From NCBI GenBank assembly GCA_963800505.1, contig CAWDBL010000025.1, forward strand, positions 115,467-179,466: a DNA stretch of 64,000 bases. Reading direction: 5' to 3'. Below, one piece after another: positions 26,433 through 34,646 of this stretch; the first letter of the stretch is position 1; each line of letters starts with the position of its first letter. The translations under genes and the position numbers were made by a program. This DNA comes from Fodinibacter sp963800505. GTDB taxonomy: Bacteria > Actinomycetota > Actinomycetes > Actinomycetales > Dermatophilaceae. The notes beneath the pieces are model-generated. The model saw nothing but the letters and a program-made list of their open reading frames with translations. It was not told the DNA's origin and made no database searches.

Positions 26433-26460
26433 GGGGCCCACGGTGTCACCACCGGCCGCG

Positions 26461-26540
26461 GGTGGCGAACGACACGCCCGACACCTCGCGAGGACCGCAC
26501 AAGTCCCAGCACCAGCCGACCGGTGGCGAACGACAGGCCC
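26461..26540. repeat. Direct repeat between dprA and xerC
   Basis: GGTGGCGAACGACACGCCC (26461-26479) recurs as GGTGGCGAACGACAGGCCC (26522-26540), 18 of 19 bases identical and 61 bp apart. Both copies lie in the 113-bp gap between dprA and xerC, just before the xerC start. The role is unknown; a duplicated regulatory site or a deletion scar are both possible. Confidence 0.6.
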
Positions 26541-26545
26541 AGATC

Positions 26546-27763
26546 TCACTCGGACGGCTCCACCAGGCTGGACCGCGTCTTGCGCCACCGCCCCGCGTGC
26601 TTCGTGACCAACCCCTCGGCCTCGAGCACCGCCAGGATGCCGACCAGCCGGCGTGGCTCGACTCCGCCGGCGGAGGCCAGGCGGTCCAGCGTCGCACCGC
26701 CCCGCAGCGGCACCGCCGACCACACCCGGTAGGACTCCGGGTCGAGGTCGTCCCCCGGCACGGACCGGCCGGAGGGGACGTGGTCGGGCAGCAGGTCGTC
26801 GCCGATCCGGGCGGCCAGCTCGGCCACCTCCGCGGCGTCCGTGACGAGCACGGCGTCGGTCTCCCTGAGCAGGGCGTGGCACCCCGCCGACGTCATGCTC
26901 GTGACCGGGCCGGGCACCGCACCGACCGGCAGGTGGTGCTCACTTGCCGCCTTGGCCGTGGTGAGCGACCCGGAGCGCAGGTTGGCCTCGACCACGACGG
27001 TGGCCCGCGCCAGCGTGGCGATGAGCCGGTTACGTGCCAGGAACCGCGACCGGTAGGGCGCACAGCCCACGGGAACCTCGCTGACCACGGCTCCTCCCGT
27101 GGCCACGATCTGCTCGAGCATCGCGCGATGTGAGGTGGGGTAGGCCCGGTCCGCGCCACATGCCAGCACCGCAACAGTCGGGCCGTCGGCAGCAAGCGCC
27201 GCCCGGTGGGCGGCGGAGTCGATGCCGTAGGCGGCACCGCTCACCACGGTGAAGCCGCGGGCGGCCAGGCCGTCGGCGATGTCGGCCGCGACGCGCAGGC
27301 CGTACTCGGTGGCCGCCCGCGACCCCACCACGGCGACACTGCGCTCGACGAGCTCGCCGAGGTCGAGGTGCCCCCGCGCGAACAGGCAGTAGGGAGGTTG
27401 GCGCAGGCGGTCGAGGCCGGCCGGCCACTCCGGATCACCGGGCACGATGACGCGCACCTGCGAGTGCCGGGCCGCTCGGGCCATCGCATCGAGGTCGAGC
27501 TCGGGCAGCCGGACCTCCCAACCACTACGCGACCGGAGCTGCCCAGCGCGCAGCCGCACGAGCGCCTCGACGGCCCCGCCCTCCGCGAGCAGCCGAATCA
27601 CGCCGGCGTCGCAGGGCTCCGTGAGGAACGCCCAGGCGGCGCGCGCCCAACGCTCGTCGAGCTCGAGCCTGCTGGTCGGCCTCCCGGAAGCCCGAAGCCC
27701 CATGCCATGCATCCCGCCGGCACCTCGTGCGCCATTCATCCCGCCACTCCCCACGGTGCTCAT
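26546..27763 (-). CDS. dprA: DNA-processing protein DprA
   Basis: A 405-residue single-strand-DNA and RecA-loading protein of natural transformation. The central Rossmann-like domain is evident from VVGSRAATEYGLRVA, SGAAYGIDSAAHRAAL and VLACGADRAYPTSH. An N-terminal helical domain and a C-terminal winged helix (RLASAGGVEPRRLVGILAV) flank it. The ATG at 27763 overlaps the comM stop. The glycine- and methionine-rich first 25 residues may not be translated, as a later start is possible. It is second after comM in the competence-related operon. Confidence 0.95.
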   Translation of the reverse strand: MSTVGSGGMNGARGAGGMHGMGLRASGRPTSRLELDERWARAAWAFLTEPCDAGVIRLLAEGGAVEALVRLRAGQLRSRSGWEVRLPELDLDAMARAARHSQVRVIVPGDPEWPAGLDRLRQPPYCLFARGHLDLGELVERSVAVVGSRAATEYGLRVAADIADGLAARGFTVVSGAAYGIDSAAHRAALAADGPTVAVLACGADRAYPTSHRAMLEQIVATGGAVVSEVPVGCAPYRSRFLARNRLIATLARATVVVEANLRSGSLTTAKAASEHHLPVGAVPGPVTSMTSAGCHALLRETDAVLVTDAAEVAELAARIGDDLLPDHVPSGRSVPGDDLDPESYRVWSAVPLRGGATLDRLASAGGVEPRRLVGILAVLEAEGLVTKHAGRWRKTRSSLVEPSE

Positions 27764-29304
27764 GCCGCCACCAGCTCGCCGCTGCGCAGCGCCAGCCCGG
27801 TGGCCACCTCGTCACGGCCGGGCACCTCGAGCCCGGCCAGGTCGGCCGCCGACCACGCGACCCGCAGCACCCGGTCGTAGCCGCGCAGCGTCAGCCGGCC
27901 CTGCTCGAGGCTGCGGTCGAGCACGGCCGTGGTCGACAGTGGGAGCCGGAACGGCGCCCGCCGCAGCGCGTGCCCGGGAACCAGCCCGTTGGTGGCCCAG
28001 CCGTGCTCGGCCCACCGAGCCCGCTGCGCCTCCCGCGCCGCCGCGACCCGGGCGGCGACCGTGGCACTGGACTCCCCGCTCGCGTCACCGAACGCCGCCC
28101 GGTGCACCGGCGGCACGTGCACCTGCAGGTCGACCCGGTCGAGCAACGGCCCGGACAGCCGGCCCGCGTAGGACCGGATCTCCATCGGCTTGCACGAGCA
28201 GTCGAGCCCCTTGCCGTAGGACCGGCCGCACGGGCACGGGTTGGCGGCCAGCACCAGCAGGAACCGGGCCGGGTAGCGCACCACCTGCCGGGCTCGCGCG
28301 ATGACCACCTCCCCGGACTCGAGCGGCTGGCGCAGGGTCTGCAGCACCGAGCCCTTGAACTCGGGTGCCTCGTCGAGGAAGAGCACCCCGTGATGAGCCC
28401 GCGAGATGGCCCCCGGCAGCGCCACCCCCGACCCACCGCCGGTCACGGCCGCCATCGACGCGCTGTGGTGCGGCGCCACGAACGGCGGGGTGCGGTCGAG
28501 CTCGACGACCTCCCCGACCTGACCGGTGAGCGAGCGGATGGCATGCGTCTCGAGGGCCTGCTCCCGGCTGAGCGGGGGCAGCACCGTGACCAGCCGCTCG
28601 GCGAGCATCGTCTTGCCGACCCCCGGTGGCCCCGACATCAGCAGGTGGTGCCCACCGGTCGCCGCCAGCTCGAGGGCCAGCCGCGCCTCGGGCTGCCCGA
28701 CGACGTCGGCGAGGTCGGGACCGGGCCGCGTCTCGACCACGCCCGGAACCGGCGTCGGCGCGGGCGGGAGGGGTGTGCCGTGCTCGGCCGCGCGGTACCA
28801 CTCGACGACGTCGCGCAGGCAGCCGGCACCGTGCACCGCCACCCCGGAGACGAGCTGGGCCTCACCGACGTTCTCGACCGGCACGACCACGTGCCGGGCC
28901 CCGGAGCGCACCGCGGCCAGCACCGCGGGCAGCACCCCGTGCACGCCTCGGACCCGCCCGTCGAGCGCCAGCTCGCCCAGGTGGACGACGTCGGCGGCGA
29001 CCCCACCCTTGATGGCTCCGCCCGCCGACAGCACCGCGACGGCGATGGCCAGGTCGAAGCACGCTCCGCGCTTCGGGATCGACGCGGGCGAGAGGTTGAC
29101 GGTGACCCGGTTGGGCGACACGGCGACCCCGCTGTTCGCCGCCGCCGACCGCACCCGGTCGGGTGACTGGGCGCATGCGGCATCCGGCATGCCACCGACG
29201 GAGAAGTGCGGCAGGCCCTGCGAGATGTGCGCCTCGACGTCGACCACGGTGCCGTCGAGACCGGTCAGCGCCACCGAGCGGGTGAGCCCGAGGCCCGAGC
29301 TCAC
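27760..29304 (-). CDS. comM: YifB/ComM family Mg-chelatase-like AAA+ ATPase
   Basis: 514 residues starting with GTG at 29304, which overlaps the yraN stop. An N-terminal Lon-protease-like fold (about 1-170) is followed by the AAA+ domain with Walker A GPPGVGKT and Walker B VLFLDEAPEF. Cysteine-rich NPCPCGRSYGKGLDCSC may bind a metal. ComM is a hexameric helicase that promotes branch migration during natural transformation. It sits between yraN and dprA. Confidence 0.95.
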   Translation of the reverse strand: MSSGLGLTRSVALTGLDGTVVDVEAHISQGLPHFSVGGMPDAACAQSPDRVRSAAANSGVAVSPNRVTVNLSPASIPKRGACFDLAIAVAVLSAGGAIKGGVAADVVHLGELALDGRVRGVHGVLPAVLAAVRSGARHVVVPVENVGEAQLVSGVAVHGAGCLRDVVEWYRAAEHGTPLPPAPTPVPGVVETRPGPDLADVVGQPEARLALELAATGGHHLLMSGPPGVGKTMLAERLVTVLPPLSREQALETHAIRSLTGQVGEVVELDRTPPFVAPHHSASMAAVTGGGSGVALPGAISRAHHGVLFLDEAPEFKGSVLQTLRQPLESGEVVIARARQVVRYPARFLLVLAANPCPCGRSYGKGLDCSCKPMEIRSYAGRLSGPLLDRVDLQVHVPPVHRAAFGDASGESSATVAARVAAAREAQRARWAEHGWATNGLVPGHALRRAPFRLPLSTTAVLDRSLEQGRLTLRGYDRVLRVAWSAADLAGLEVPGRDEVATGLALRSGELVAA

Positions 29305-29756
29305 GAGCCGACCCCGACGATGTGCCGCAGCACCGCCGGCCGACCGGGCGGGCACAGGATGCCCACCACGTCGACGCGCACCTGCGCCACCCGCGCACCG
29401 TCACCGTGGCCGGCGAGGTAGGCAGCCGCCAGCCGCCGCAGCCGCTTGGCCTTGGCGACGGTGACCGCCTCGACCGGCTCGCCGAACCCCGAGGACCGGC
29501 GGGTCTTGACCTCGCAGATCACCAGGCAGTCACCGTCGAGCGCGACGACGTCGACCTCACCGTGCTCGCACCGCCAGTTGCGGTCGAGCACCTCCATGCC
29601 CTGCTCGCGCAGGTAGCGCACCGCGAGCGCCTCCCCGTAGCGGCCCAGCGCAGCGGCCGGCCTCGGCGGCCGGGAGGCCACCGGGCGCCGCCGACCGCCG
29701 GGGGTCGGCGGTGATGAGGCCGGTGCGGTGTCGGGTGGCGGTTCTGTGCTCGTCAT
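29301..29756 (-). CDS. yraN: YraN family (UPF0102) putative endonuclease
   Basis: 151 residues from the ATG at 29756. The core motif GRYGEALAVRYLREQG, then GEVDVVALDGD and CEVKTRRSSGFG, gives the restriction-endonuclease-like D..E.K arrangement of the family. A GTG at 29789 would add 11 residues. The ATG is preferred because it lies at the same distance from the paired GTCCACAGG boxes as in two other genes. It is the first gene of the GTGA/ATGA-overlapping yraN-comM-dprA operon. Confidence 0.9.
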   Translation of the reverse strand: MTSTEPPPDTAPASSPPTPGGRRRPVASRPPRPAAALGRYGEALAVRYLREQGMEVLDRNWRCEHGEVDVVALDGDCLVICEVKTRRSSGFGEPVEAVTVAKAKRLRRLAAAYLAGHGDGARVAQVRVDVVGILCPPGRPAVLRHIVGVGS

Positions 29757-29804
29757 GCCCGGAGCCAACCCGCCGCGCAAGCGGGCCACGAGCCCCGGCC
29801 CGCA

Positions 29805-29843
29805 CCTGTGGACGAGACCACAGCCGGCCCACCCCCTGTGGAT
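29805..29843 (-). promoter_or_regulatory. Paired TCCACAGG boxes upstream of yraN-comM-dprA
   Basis: Read on the minus strand, ATCCACAGG (29843-29835) and GTCCACAGG (29813-29805) are 30 bp apart start to start. The proximal box ends 48 nt before the yraN ATG at 29756, and TTGGCT (29768-29763) lies 6 nt before that ATG as a possible weak -10. The geometry matches the boxes before the HNH and M23 genes, linking DNA-processing genes to one putative regulator. Confidence 0.6.
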
Positions 29844-29906
29844 GCGGGTCCGTGCTCAGCCGCAACGTTCGGCGGTCACGGACCGACGCGCGTCACGGCA
29901 TCCGGC

Positions 29907-30221
29907 TCAGAAGTCGCCCTTGGGCAGCTCGAGCTCGCTCTTGGCCAGCTCCTCGACGTTGACGTCCTTGAAGGTGACGACGCGCACCGTCTTGGCGAAC
30001 CGGGCCGGGCGGTAGATGTCCCACACCCAGGCGTCGTGCATGGTGACGTCGAAGAAGACCTCCCCACCGTCGGAGCGCACCAACACGTCGACGCTGTTGC
30101 ACAGGTAGAACCGCCGCTCGGTCTCGACGACGTGGCTGAACAGGCCCACCACGTCGCGGTACTCGCGGTAGAGCGCCAGCTCCGCCTCGCTCTCGTACTT
30201 CTCGAGGTCCTCCGAGCTCAT
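29907..30221 (-). CDS. DUF2469 domain protein
   Basis: A 104-residue protein conserved in actinobacteria at this position, between rnhB and yraN. The sequence is rich in acidic and aromatic residues, with EKYESEAELALYREYRDV and FDVTMHDAWVWDIYRPARF. No catalytic motif, signal or membrane helix is seen. The ATG at 30221 overlaps the rnhB stop (ATGA). The function is unknown; strict synteny suggests a housekeeping role. Confidence 0.93.
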   Translation of the reverse strand: MSSEDLEKYESEAELALYREYRDVVGLFSHVVETERRFYLCNSVDVLVRSDGGEVFFDVTMHDAWVWDIYRPARFAKTVRVVTFKDVNVEELAKSELELPKGDF

Positions 30222-30967
30222 CGCTCCCCCACTGACGTCAGGTCGGTCGTTCCGCTCTCGGCCACGTCGCCATCATCGTCCATCCCCGGCAGCCGCCACG
30301 ACCGGCGGTGCAGCTCGCAGGGGCCGAGGCGGCGCAACGCGTCGAGGTGCTCGGGCGCGGCATACCCCTTGTTCTCGACCCAGCCGTAGCCGGTGTACGC
30401 GTCGTCGGCGCCGAGGTCGACCATGATGCGGTCACGCTGCACCTTCGCGAGCACGCTGGCCGCCGCCACCGACGAGCACTTCAGGTCGGCCTTGATCATC
30501 GTGGTCACCGGCGGGGTCTCGACGCGGTCCTCGTGGGCGAAGGCGAGCAGGCCGACGTCCTGCGGGGAGGTGAGCCAGTCATGGTTGCCGTCGAGGATGA
30601 CCAGGTCGGGCCGGATGCCGGCCGCGGTCACCGTGCCCAGCGCGCGGCACCCGGCAAGACGCAGGGCCGCGATGATGCCGATCGCGTCGATCTCGTCGGC
30701 GCTCGCGTGCCCGACGGCGTGGGCCAGCGCCCAGCGCTCGATGCGTGGCACCATCCGCTCGCGGGCGTGCGGCGCCAGCAGCTTGGAGTCCTTGACCCCC
30801 TGCGGCGCGCTGCGGCAGGTCTCGTCGATGACGACGACGCCGACGGTGACCGGGCCCGCGAGCGCGCCGCGACCCACCTCGTCCATCCCGGCGAGCACGC
30901 GGTGGCCGTCGCGCTGCAGGGCCCGCTCGACCCGAAGGCTCGGCCGGCGCGCAGGTGCCGGGGTCAC
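30218..30967 (-). CDS. rnhB: Ribonuclease HII
   Basis: 249 residues from the GTG at 30967, which overlaps the lepB stop by GTGA; the open frame further upstream belongs to the lepB region. The active-site strand LAGMDEVGRGALAGPV near residue 25 and the later acidic residues in LVILDGNHDWL and TMIKADLKCSS match the D-E-D-D set of RNase HII. It removes ribonucleotides from DNA and RNA primers. Codon overlap on both sides shows tight coupling in the lepB-rnhB-DUF2469 run. Confidence 0.95.
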   Translation of the reverse strand: MTPAPARRPSLRVERALQRDGHRVLAGMDEVGRGALAGPVTVGVVVIDETCRSAPQGVKDSKLLAPHARERMVPRIERWALAHAVGHASADEIDAIGIIAALRLAGCRALGTVTAAGIRPDLVILDGNHDWLTSPQDVGLLAFAHEDRVETPPVTTMIKADLKCSSVAAASVLAKVQRDRIMVDLGADDAYTGYGWVENKGYAAPEHLDALRRLGPCELHRRSWRLPGMDDDGDVAESGTTDLTSVGER

Positions 30968-31743
30968 GGCCCGGCCGCCGCTTCGGGGACGGGGGCGAAG
31001 GTCTCCGCGTGGTCGGACAGCCAACCGGCGCGGTCGAGCGGCCAGACGATCGCGATGGCCCGTCCGGTGATGTCGTCGATCGGCACCGAGCCGTCCTTGC
31101 CGGAGCCGCTCGGGTCGTGGAAGCGCGAGTCCTCCGAGTCGGAACGGTGGTCGCCCATGACCCACACGTGCCCGGCGGGCACGGTGATGTCGAAGTTCAT
31201 CTCGCTCGACTCGTCGCCGGGCTTGAGGTAGGGCTCGGTGATCGCGACGCCGTTGACCAGCAGCTTGCGGTCGGGCGAGCAGCAGACCACGTGGTCGCCG
31301 GGCAGGCCGATGACCCGCTTGATGAGGTGGTCCTCGGACTCGGCCGGCAGCAGGCCGACGAAGACCAGCCCGTCGTGGAGCGCGCCGGAGATCCCGGTGC
31401 GCTGCACGGGCGGCACCACCTCGAGCCACCCTCCCGGGTCCTGGAAGACGACGACGTCGCCGTGCTGGAGGTCGACCGGACCCGGTGTCAGCTTCGAGAC
31501 GATGACCCGGTCGCCGACGAGCAGGGTGTCCTCCATCGACCCGGAGGGGATGAAGAACGCCTGCAGCAGCCAGGTCTTGACGATGAAGGACAGCACCAGC
31601 GCCATGGCGACCACGACGACGACCTCACGCACCGCCGACGTGACCATCCGCAGCGGGCCCTGCGACTCCTGGTCCTCGGGTTCCACGTCCCGTCCCTCGT
31701 CGTCGTGGCCCTCGGCCACCGGGTCGGCCTCGGGGGCGCTCAC
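30964..31743 (-). CDS. lepB: Signal peptidase I
   Basis: 259 residues with an acidic N-terminus and one membrane anchor (VREVVVVVAMALVLSFIV). Box B IPSGSMEDTLLVGDRV carries the catalytic Ser, box D LIKRVIGLPGDHV the catalytic Lys, and box E MGDHRSDSEDSR is intact. It cleaves Sec and Tat signal peptides. It starts with GTG at 31743, overlapping the stop of the degenerate paralogue upstream. A second active-looking copy is at 58940. Confidence 0.96.
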   Translation of the reverse strand: MSAPEADPVAEGHDDEGRDVEPEDQESQGPLRMVTSAVREVVVVVAMALVLSFIVKTWLLQAFFIPSGSMEDTLLVGDRVIVSKLTPGPVDLQHGDVVVFQDPGGWLEVVPPVQRTGISGALHDGLVFVGLLPAESEDHLIKRVIGLPGDHVVCCSPDRKLLVNGVAITEPYLKPGDESSEMNFDITVPAGHVWVMGDHRSDSEDSRFHDPSGSGKDGSVPIDDITGRAIAIVWPLDRAGWLSDHAETFAPVPEAAAGP

Positions 31744-32258
31744 TGCGCGGCCTCGGGCCCGGCGGACACCGTGCCGAACCGGCTCAGCGGCCAGACCCGC
31801 AGCACCACGGTGCCGACAACCGCGTCGCGCGGCACGGTGGCGGGAACGGGTGCGGTGAGGGTGACGGCATCCGCGGTGGAGGTGCCGACGACGGCGGCCT
31901 GGCTCTGGGCGCCGATGTCGACGCCGAGCGCGTCGGCCACGGAGGACAGCACGCGCCCGACCAGCCCGTCGGCGACCGGGGTCGAGCGGTCGACGGTGGC
32001 CGTGGCGGTGGTGTCGACCACGACCAGGTCACCGGGCTCGGCGGCCGGGCTCACCTTCCACACGAGGACACGGTCTCCTGGTTCGAGGGTCGGCGCGAGC
32101 GCGGCCGTGGGGACGAAGAACGACTGGAGGACGAACGCCTGCACCAGCGCGGTGACGATGATCGCGGCCCCGAGGAGCAGGACCGGCCGGGGACGACGCG
32201 ACCCGGCCTCGGCCACGGAGGTGGCCGGTGCCGGGTCGGTGTCTGGACGGGCCGTCAC
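31740..32258 (-). CDS. Signal-peptidase-like protein lacking catalytic residues
   Basis: 172 residues from the GTG at 32258. It has the LepB layout at both ends: a membrane anchor, QSFFVPTAALAPTLEPGDRV where LepB has the PSGSM box, and a C-terminal LRVWPLSRFG like the LepB terminus. The catalytic Ser is Ala (PTAAL for PSGSM), and the Lys and MGDHRSDS boxes are absent, the middle being replaced by an unrelated Ala/Val-rich stretch. It cannot be an active Ser/Lys peptidase. It is coupled to the true lepB by GTGA, suggesting a helper or assembly role. Confidence 0.85.
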   Translation of the reverse strand: MTARPDTDPAPATSVAEAGSRRPRPVLLLGAAIIVTALVQAFVLQSFFVPTAALAPTLEPGDRVLVWKVSPAAEPGDLVVVDTTATATVDRSTPVADGLVGRVLSSVADALGVDIGAQSQAAVVGTSTADAVTLTAPVPATVPRDAVVGTVVLRVWPLSRFGTVSAGPEAAQ

Positions 32259-32310
32259 CTCGCGGAGCCTAGTCGCCCCGTCTGGGAGGGCCGCACCGTT
32301 CCGGAACGTC

Positions 32311-32670
32311 TCAGCGCGCGACGGGGGTGTCGCGCTTCTCCTTGATCTTGGCGGCCTTGCCGCGCAGGTCGCGCAGGTAGTAGAGCTTCGCGCGGCGCAC
32401 GTCACCACGGGTGACGAGCTCGATGTGGTCGATGATCGGCGTGTGCAGCGGGAAGGTGCGCTCGACACCCACGCCGAACGAGACCTTGCGGACGGTGAAG
32501 GTCTCACCGACGCCACCGCCGTGGCGACGGATGACGACGCCCTGGAAGACCTGGATGCGCGAGCGGGTGCCCTCGACGACCTTGACGTGGACCTTGACGT
32601 TGTCACCGGCACGGAACGCCGGGATGTCGGTCTTGATCGACGCGCGGTCGAGCTCGTCGAAACGCTGCAT
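32311..32670 (-). CDS. rplS: 50S ribosomal protein L19
   Basis: 119 residues from the ATG at 32670 (MQRFDELDRASIKTDIPAF). The core GDNVKVHVKVVEGTRSRIQV and VERTFPLHTPIIDHIE are diagnostic. It lies at the 30S/50S interface. In most bacteria rplS directly follows trmD; here three accessory genes and about 3 kb intervene. It leads the leftward rplS-lepB-rnhB run. Confidence 0.98.
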   Translation of the reverse strand: MQRFDELDRASIKTDIPAFRAGDNVKVHVKVVEGTRSRIQVFQGVVIRRHGGGVGETFTVRKVSFGVGVERTFPLHTPIIDHIELVTRGDVRRAKLYYLRDLRGKAAKIKEKRDTPVAR

Positions 32671-32864
32671 GACGATGTCGCTTTCTCGCGGCCTGCCACA
32701 GGTCACCCGCGGGTGTTTGGTGTTGCGGAGTTCGAAGGTGCGTCCGTCGGGCCGCATGCTGGCCGGACGGGTCCGGGGCACTCCCCCTGTGGCGGGGGCC
32801 GTCGAGTCGACGGGACGCAGCCACCCAGTCTGCCAGAGGTGGAGGCGACCGGCGAAATCCCCGG

Positions 32865-32892
32865 ATGCCGTGCGCCGGCTCGCGCACGGCAT
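32865..32892 (+). repeat. Perfect hairpin just upstream of fetB-like gene
   Basis: ATGCCGTGCGC (32865-32875) and GCGCACGGCAT (32882-32892) form an 11-bp perfect inverted repeat with a 6-nt loop, ending 11 nt before the GTG at 32904. It may be an operator or a hairpin limiting read-through. The remaining gap back to rplS (32670) contains no gene I can see. Confidence 0.55.
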
Positions 32893-32897
32893 ACGGT
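32892..32897 (+). promoter_or_regulatory. Putative -10 element of a leaderless transcript (fetB-like)
   Basis: TACGGT, overlapping the last base of the 11-bp inverted repeat, ends 6 nt before the GTG start at 32904. Binding of a protein to the repeat would block this promoter. Confidence 0.4.
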
Positions 32898-32903
32898 GTG
32901 CGC

Positions 32904-33662
32904 GTGACCATCGACCCGGGCCTGCCCGTCGCCCTCGCGGTGGTGTTCCTGCTCGCCCTCACCGTCACCATGTACCTCGTCGGGCGGCTGCCGCAGCCCG
33001 GCTCGACACTCTTCGCCGCCGCCCGGGCGATCGTGCAGCTGAGCATCGCGGCGCTGGTCATCGCCGCCGTCATCAGCTCGCTGTGGCTCTCGCTGCTGCT
33101 GCTGGCCTTCATGTTCGTCGTCGCCGTGGTGACCACCGTGCGGCGGGTGGAGGCACCGAAGGCCTGGCCGTGGGCGACGTTGGCCATGCTGGCCGGGCTG
33201 CTCCCGGTGGTGCTGATCATCCTGCTGACCCGCACCGTGCCGCCGACCGGCGTCGCCCTCGTGCCAGTGGTCGGCATCCTCGCCGGCAACACGATGAACG
33301 GGCACACGCTCACCTGTCGCCGGGCCTTCGCGGCGCTGCGCGAGGAGAAGGGGCAGTACGAGGCGGCCCTGTCGCTGGGCCTCACCCGGCCCCAGGCGGT
33401 CGGTGAAGTGGTGCACCGCCGGGTGCCCGAGGCGCTCATCCCGGGCCTGGACCAGGTGCGCACGGCCGGCGTCGTCACGCTGCCGGGGGCCTTCATCGGG
33501 GTGCTGCTCGGCGGCGGCTCCCCCGCGCAGGCCGCGGCCGCCCAGGTGCTCGTGTTGATGGGCATCATGGCGGCGCAGACGACCACCGCCGTGGTGGCCG
33601 AGCGGCTGATCGGCGAGGCGCTGCTGCTGCCGCCCGACCTCAAGGCGTCGCTGCAGCCCTGA
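32904..33662 (+). CDS. fetB: UPF0014 / FetB-type ABC transporter permease
   Basis: 252 residues starting at GTG 32904 (VTIDPGLPVALAVVF). It has about seven hydrophobic helices and the family signatures GILAGNTMNGHTL and AGVVTLPGAFIGVLLGG. In E. coli FetB works with the ATPase FetA in iron/metal efflux. No fetA-like ATPase gene is present within the window, so it is an orphan here or uses a partner elsewhere. It is divergent from rplS and convergent with nat. Confidence 0.88.
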   Translation: MTIDPGLPVALAVVFLLALTVTMYLVGRLPQPGSTLFAAARAIVQLSIAALVIAAVISSLWLSLLLLAFMFVVAVVTTVRRVEAPKAWPWATLAMLAGLLPVVLIILLTRTVPPTGVALVPVVGILAGNTMNGHTLTCRRAFAALREEKGQYEAALSLGLTRPQAVGEVVHRRVPEALIPGLDQVRTAGVVTLPGAFIGVLLGGGSPAQAAAAQVLVLMGIMAAQTTTAVVAERLIGEALLLPPDLKASLQP

Positions 33663-33668
33663 GCGCGC

Positions 33669-34496
33669 TCAGGCCGCCAGGTGTTGCACCCGCTGGAGCA
33701 GGCGCGAGCGCTCGTCGGGGGTCAGGGCCACGTCGAGCGCGATCAGCCACTCCTCCACCTCGCCCGGTCGCAGGGGCCGATGCTCCGTCGGCTCACCCGG
33801 GGTGCGCACGGTGAGCGAGTCGTGGGTCACCGTGACGTGCCGGCCGGGAAGGTGCTTGCCGAGCACGAACCCGGTGGTGAAGTGCGAGCCCGGGTAGGTG
33901 CTCGTGAAGTGGTGCCCGATGAGGACGTCGACGGGCATCACCTCGAGCTCGTCGGTGGTGTGTGCGACCTCCCAGCCGCCCCCACGCCACCGGTCCAGCG
34001 CCCACCCCCGTGACGTCTCGCGCACCCGGTGGCGCCAGCCCGGTGGGTGCTCGTCGTGGGCGCGGTCCTCCAACGGGACGGGGCGCAGCAGGCTCATCCC
34101 GAAACCGGGGTCGCACAGCAGGCGGCGACCGTCGAGCACCACCTCGACCACCATGTGCGTGCGCCCCTGCTGCGCGCCCGAGCGGGGGTCGCCGACGCGG
34201 CCCAGGTGTCGCCGCACGCGGTAGCCCAGTCGTTCGAGGGCGGCGGCGAAGACCGTGCTGTGCTCGAAGCAGTAGCCGCCCCGGCCGCGGTCGACGAACT
34301 TCTCCTGGACCGCGGCCAGGGAGACGCCCGGGTGCCGGCCGAGCAGCACGTCGATGTTGTCGAACGTGAACGTGCGCACGTGCGCCTCGTGCAGCTCGGC
34401 GAGGGCCGCCGGGCTGGGGTCCCGTGCCGCGACGCCCAGTCGGGCCAGGTACCCCTCGAGGTCGAGGACCTCGACCCCCCAGTCATCGGTCGGCAT
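33669..34496 (-). CDS. nat: Arylamine N-acetyltransferase
   Basis: 275 residues, the normal NAT length, from the ATG at 34496. The Cys-His-Asp triad is complete: Cys76 in GGYCFEHS, His114 in RTHMVVEV and Asp129 in LCDPGFG. The enzyme transfers acetyl or propionyl groups from CoA to arylamines or hydrazines; in mycobacteria it has been linked to cholesterol catabolism. It is divergent from the serine hydrolase (150 bp). Nothing next to it indicates a pathway. Confidence 0.94.
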   Translation of the reverse strand: MPTDDWGVEVLDLEGYLARLGVAARDPSPAALAELHEAHVRTFTFDNIDVLLGRHPGVSLAAVQEKFVDRGRGGYCFEHSTVFAAALERLGYRVRRHLGRVGDPRSGAQQGRTHMVVEVVLDGRRLLCDPGFGMSLLRPVPLEDRAHDEHPPGWRHRVRETSRGWALDRWRGGGWEVAHTTDELEVMPVDVLIGHHFTSTYPGSHFTTGFVLGKHLPGRHVTVTHDSLTVRTPGEPTEHRPLRPGEVEEWLIALDVALTPDERSRLLQRVQHLAA

Positions 34497-34633
34497 CGCC
34501 CCAGTCAAGCGCAGCAGGCTCTCGGATGGCGCCCGCGCGCTCGCATGTCTCGCGGCGCAGTCGCCGCGGGCGGCGGACTCCCATTGCTGCGGATCCGGGC
34601 GGTAACTCGCTGTCCATCGGGTGGCGCAGTCGT

Positions 34634-34639
34634 TACCTT
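34634..34639 (+). promoter_or_regulatory. Putative -10 element (serine hydrolase)
   Basis: TACCTT ends 7 nt before the ATG at 34647, and no ribosome-binding site is visible, consistent with a leaderless or nearly leaderless transcript. Confidence 0.4.
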
Positions 34640-34646
34640 CGGCGTC

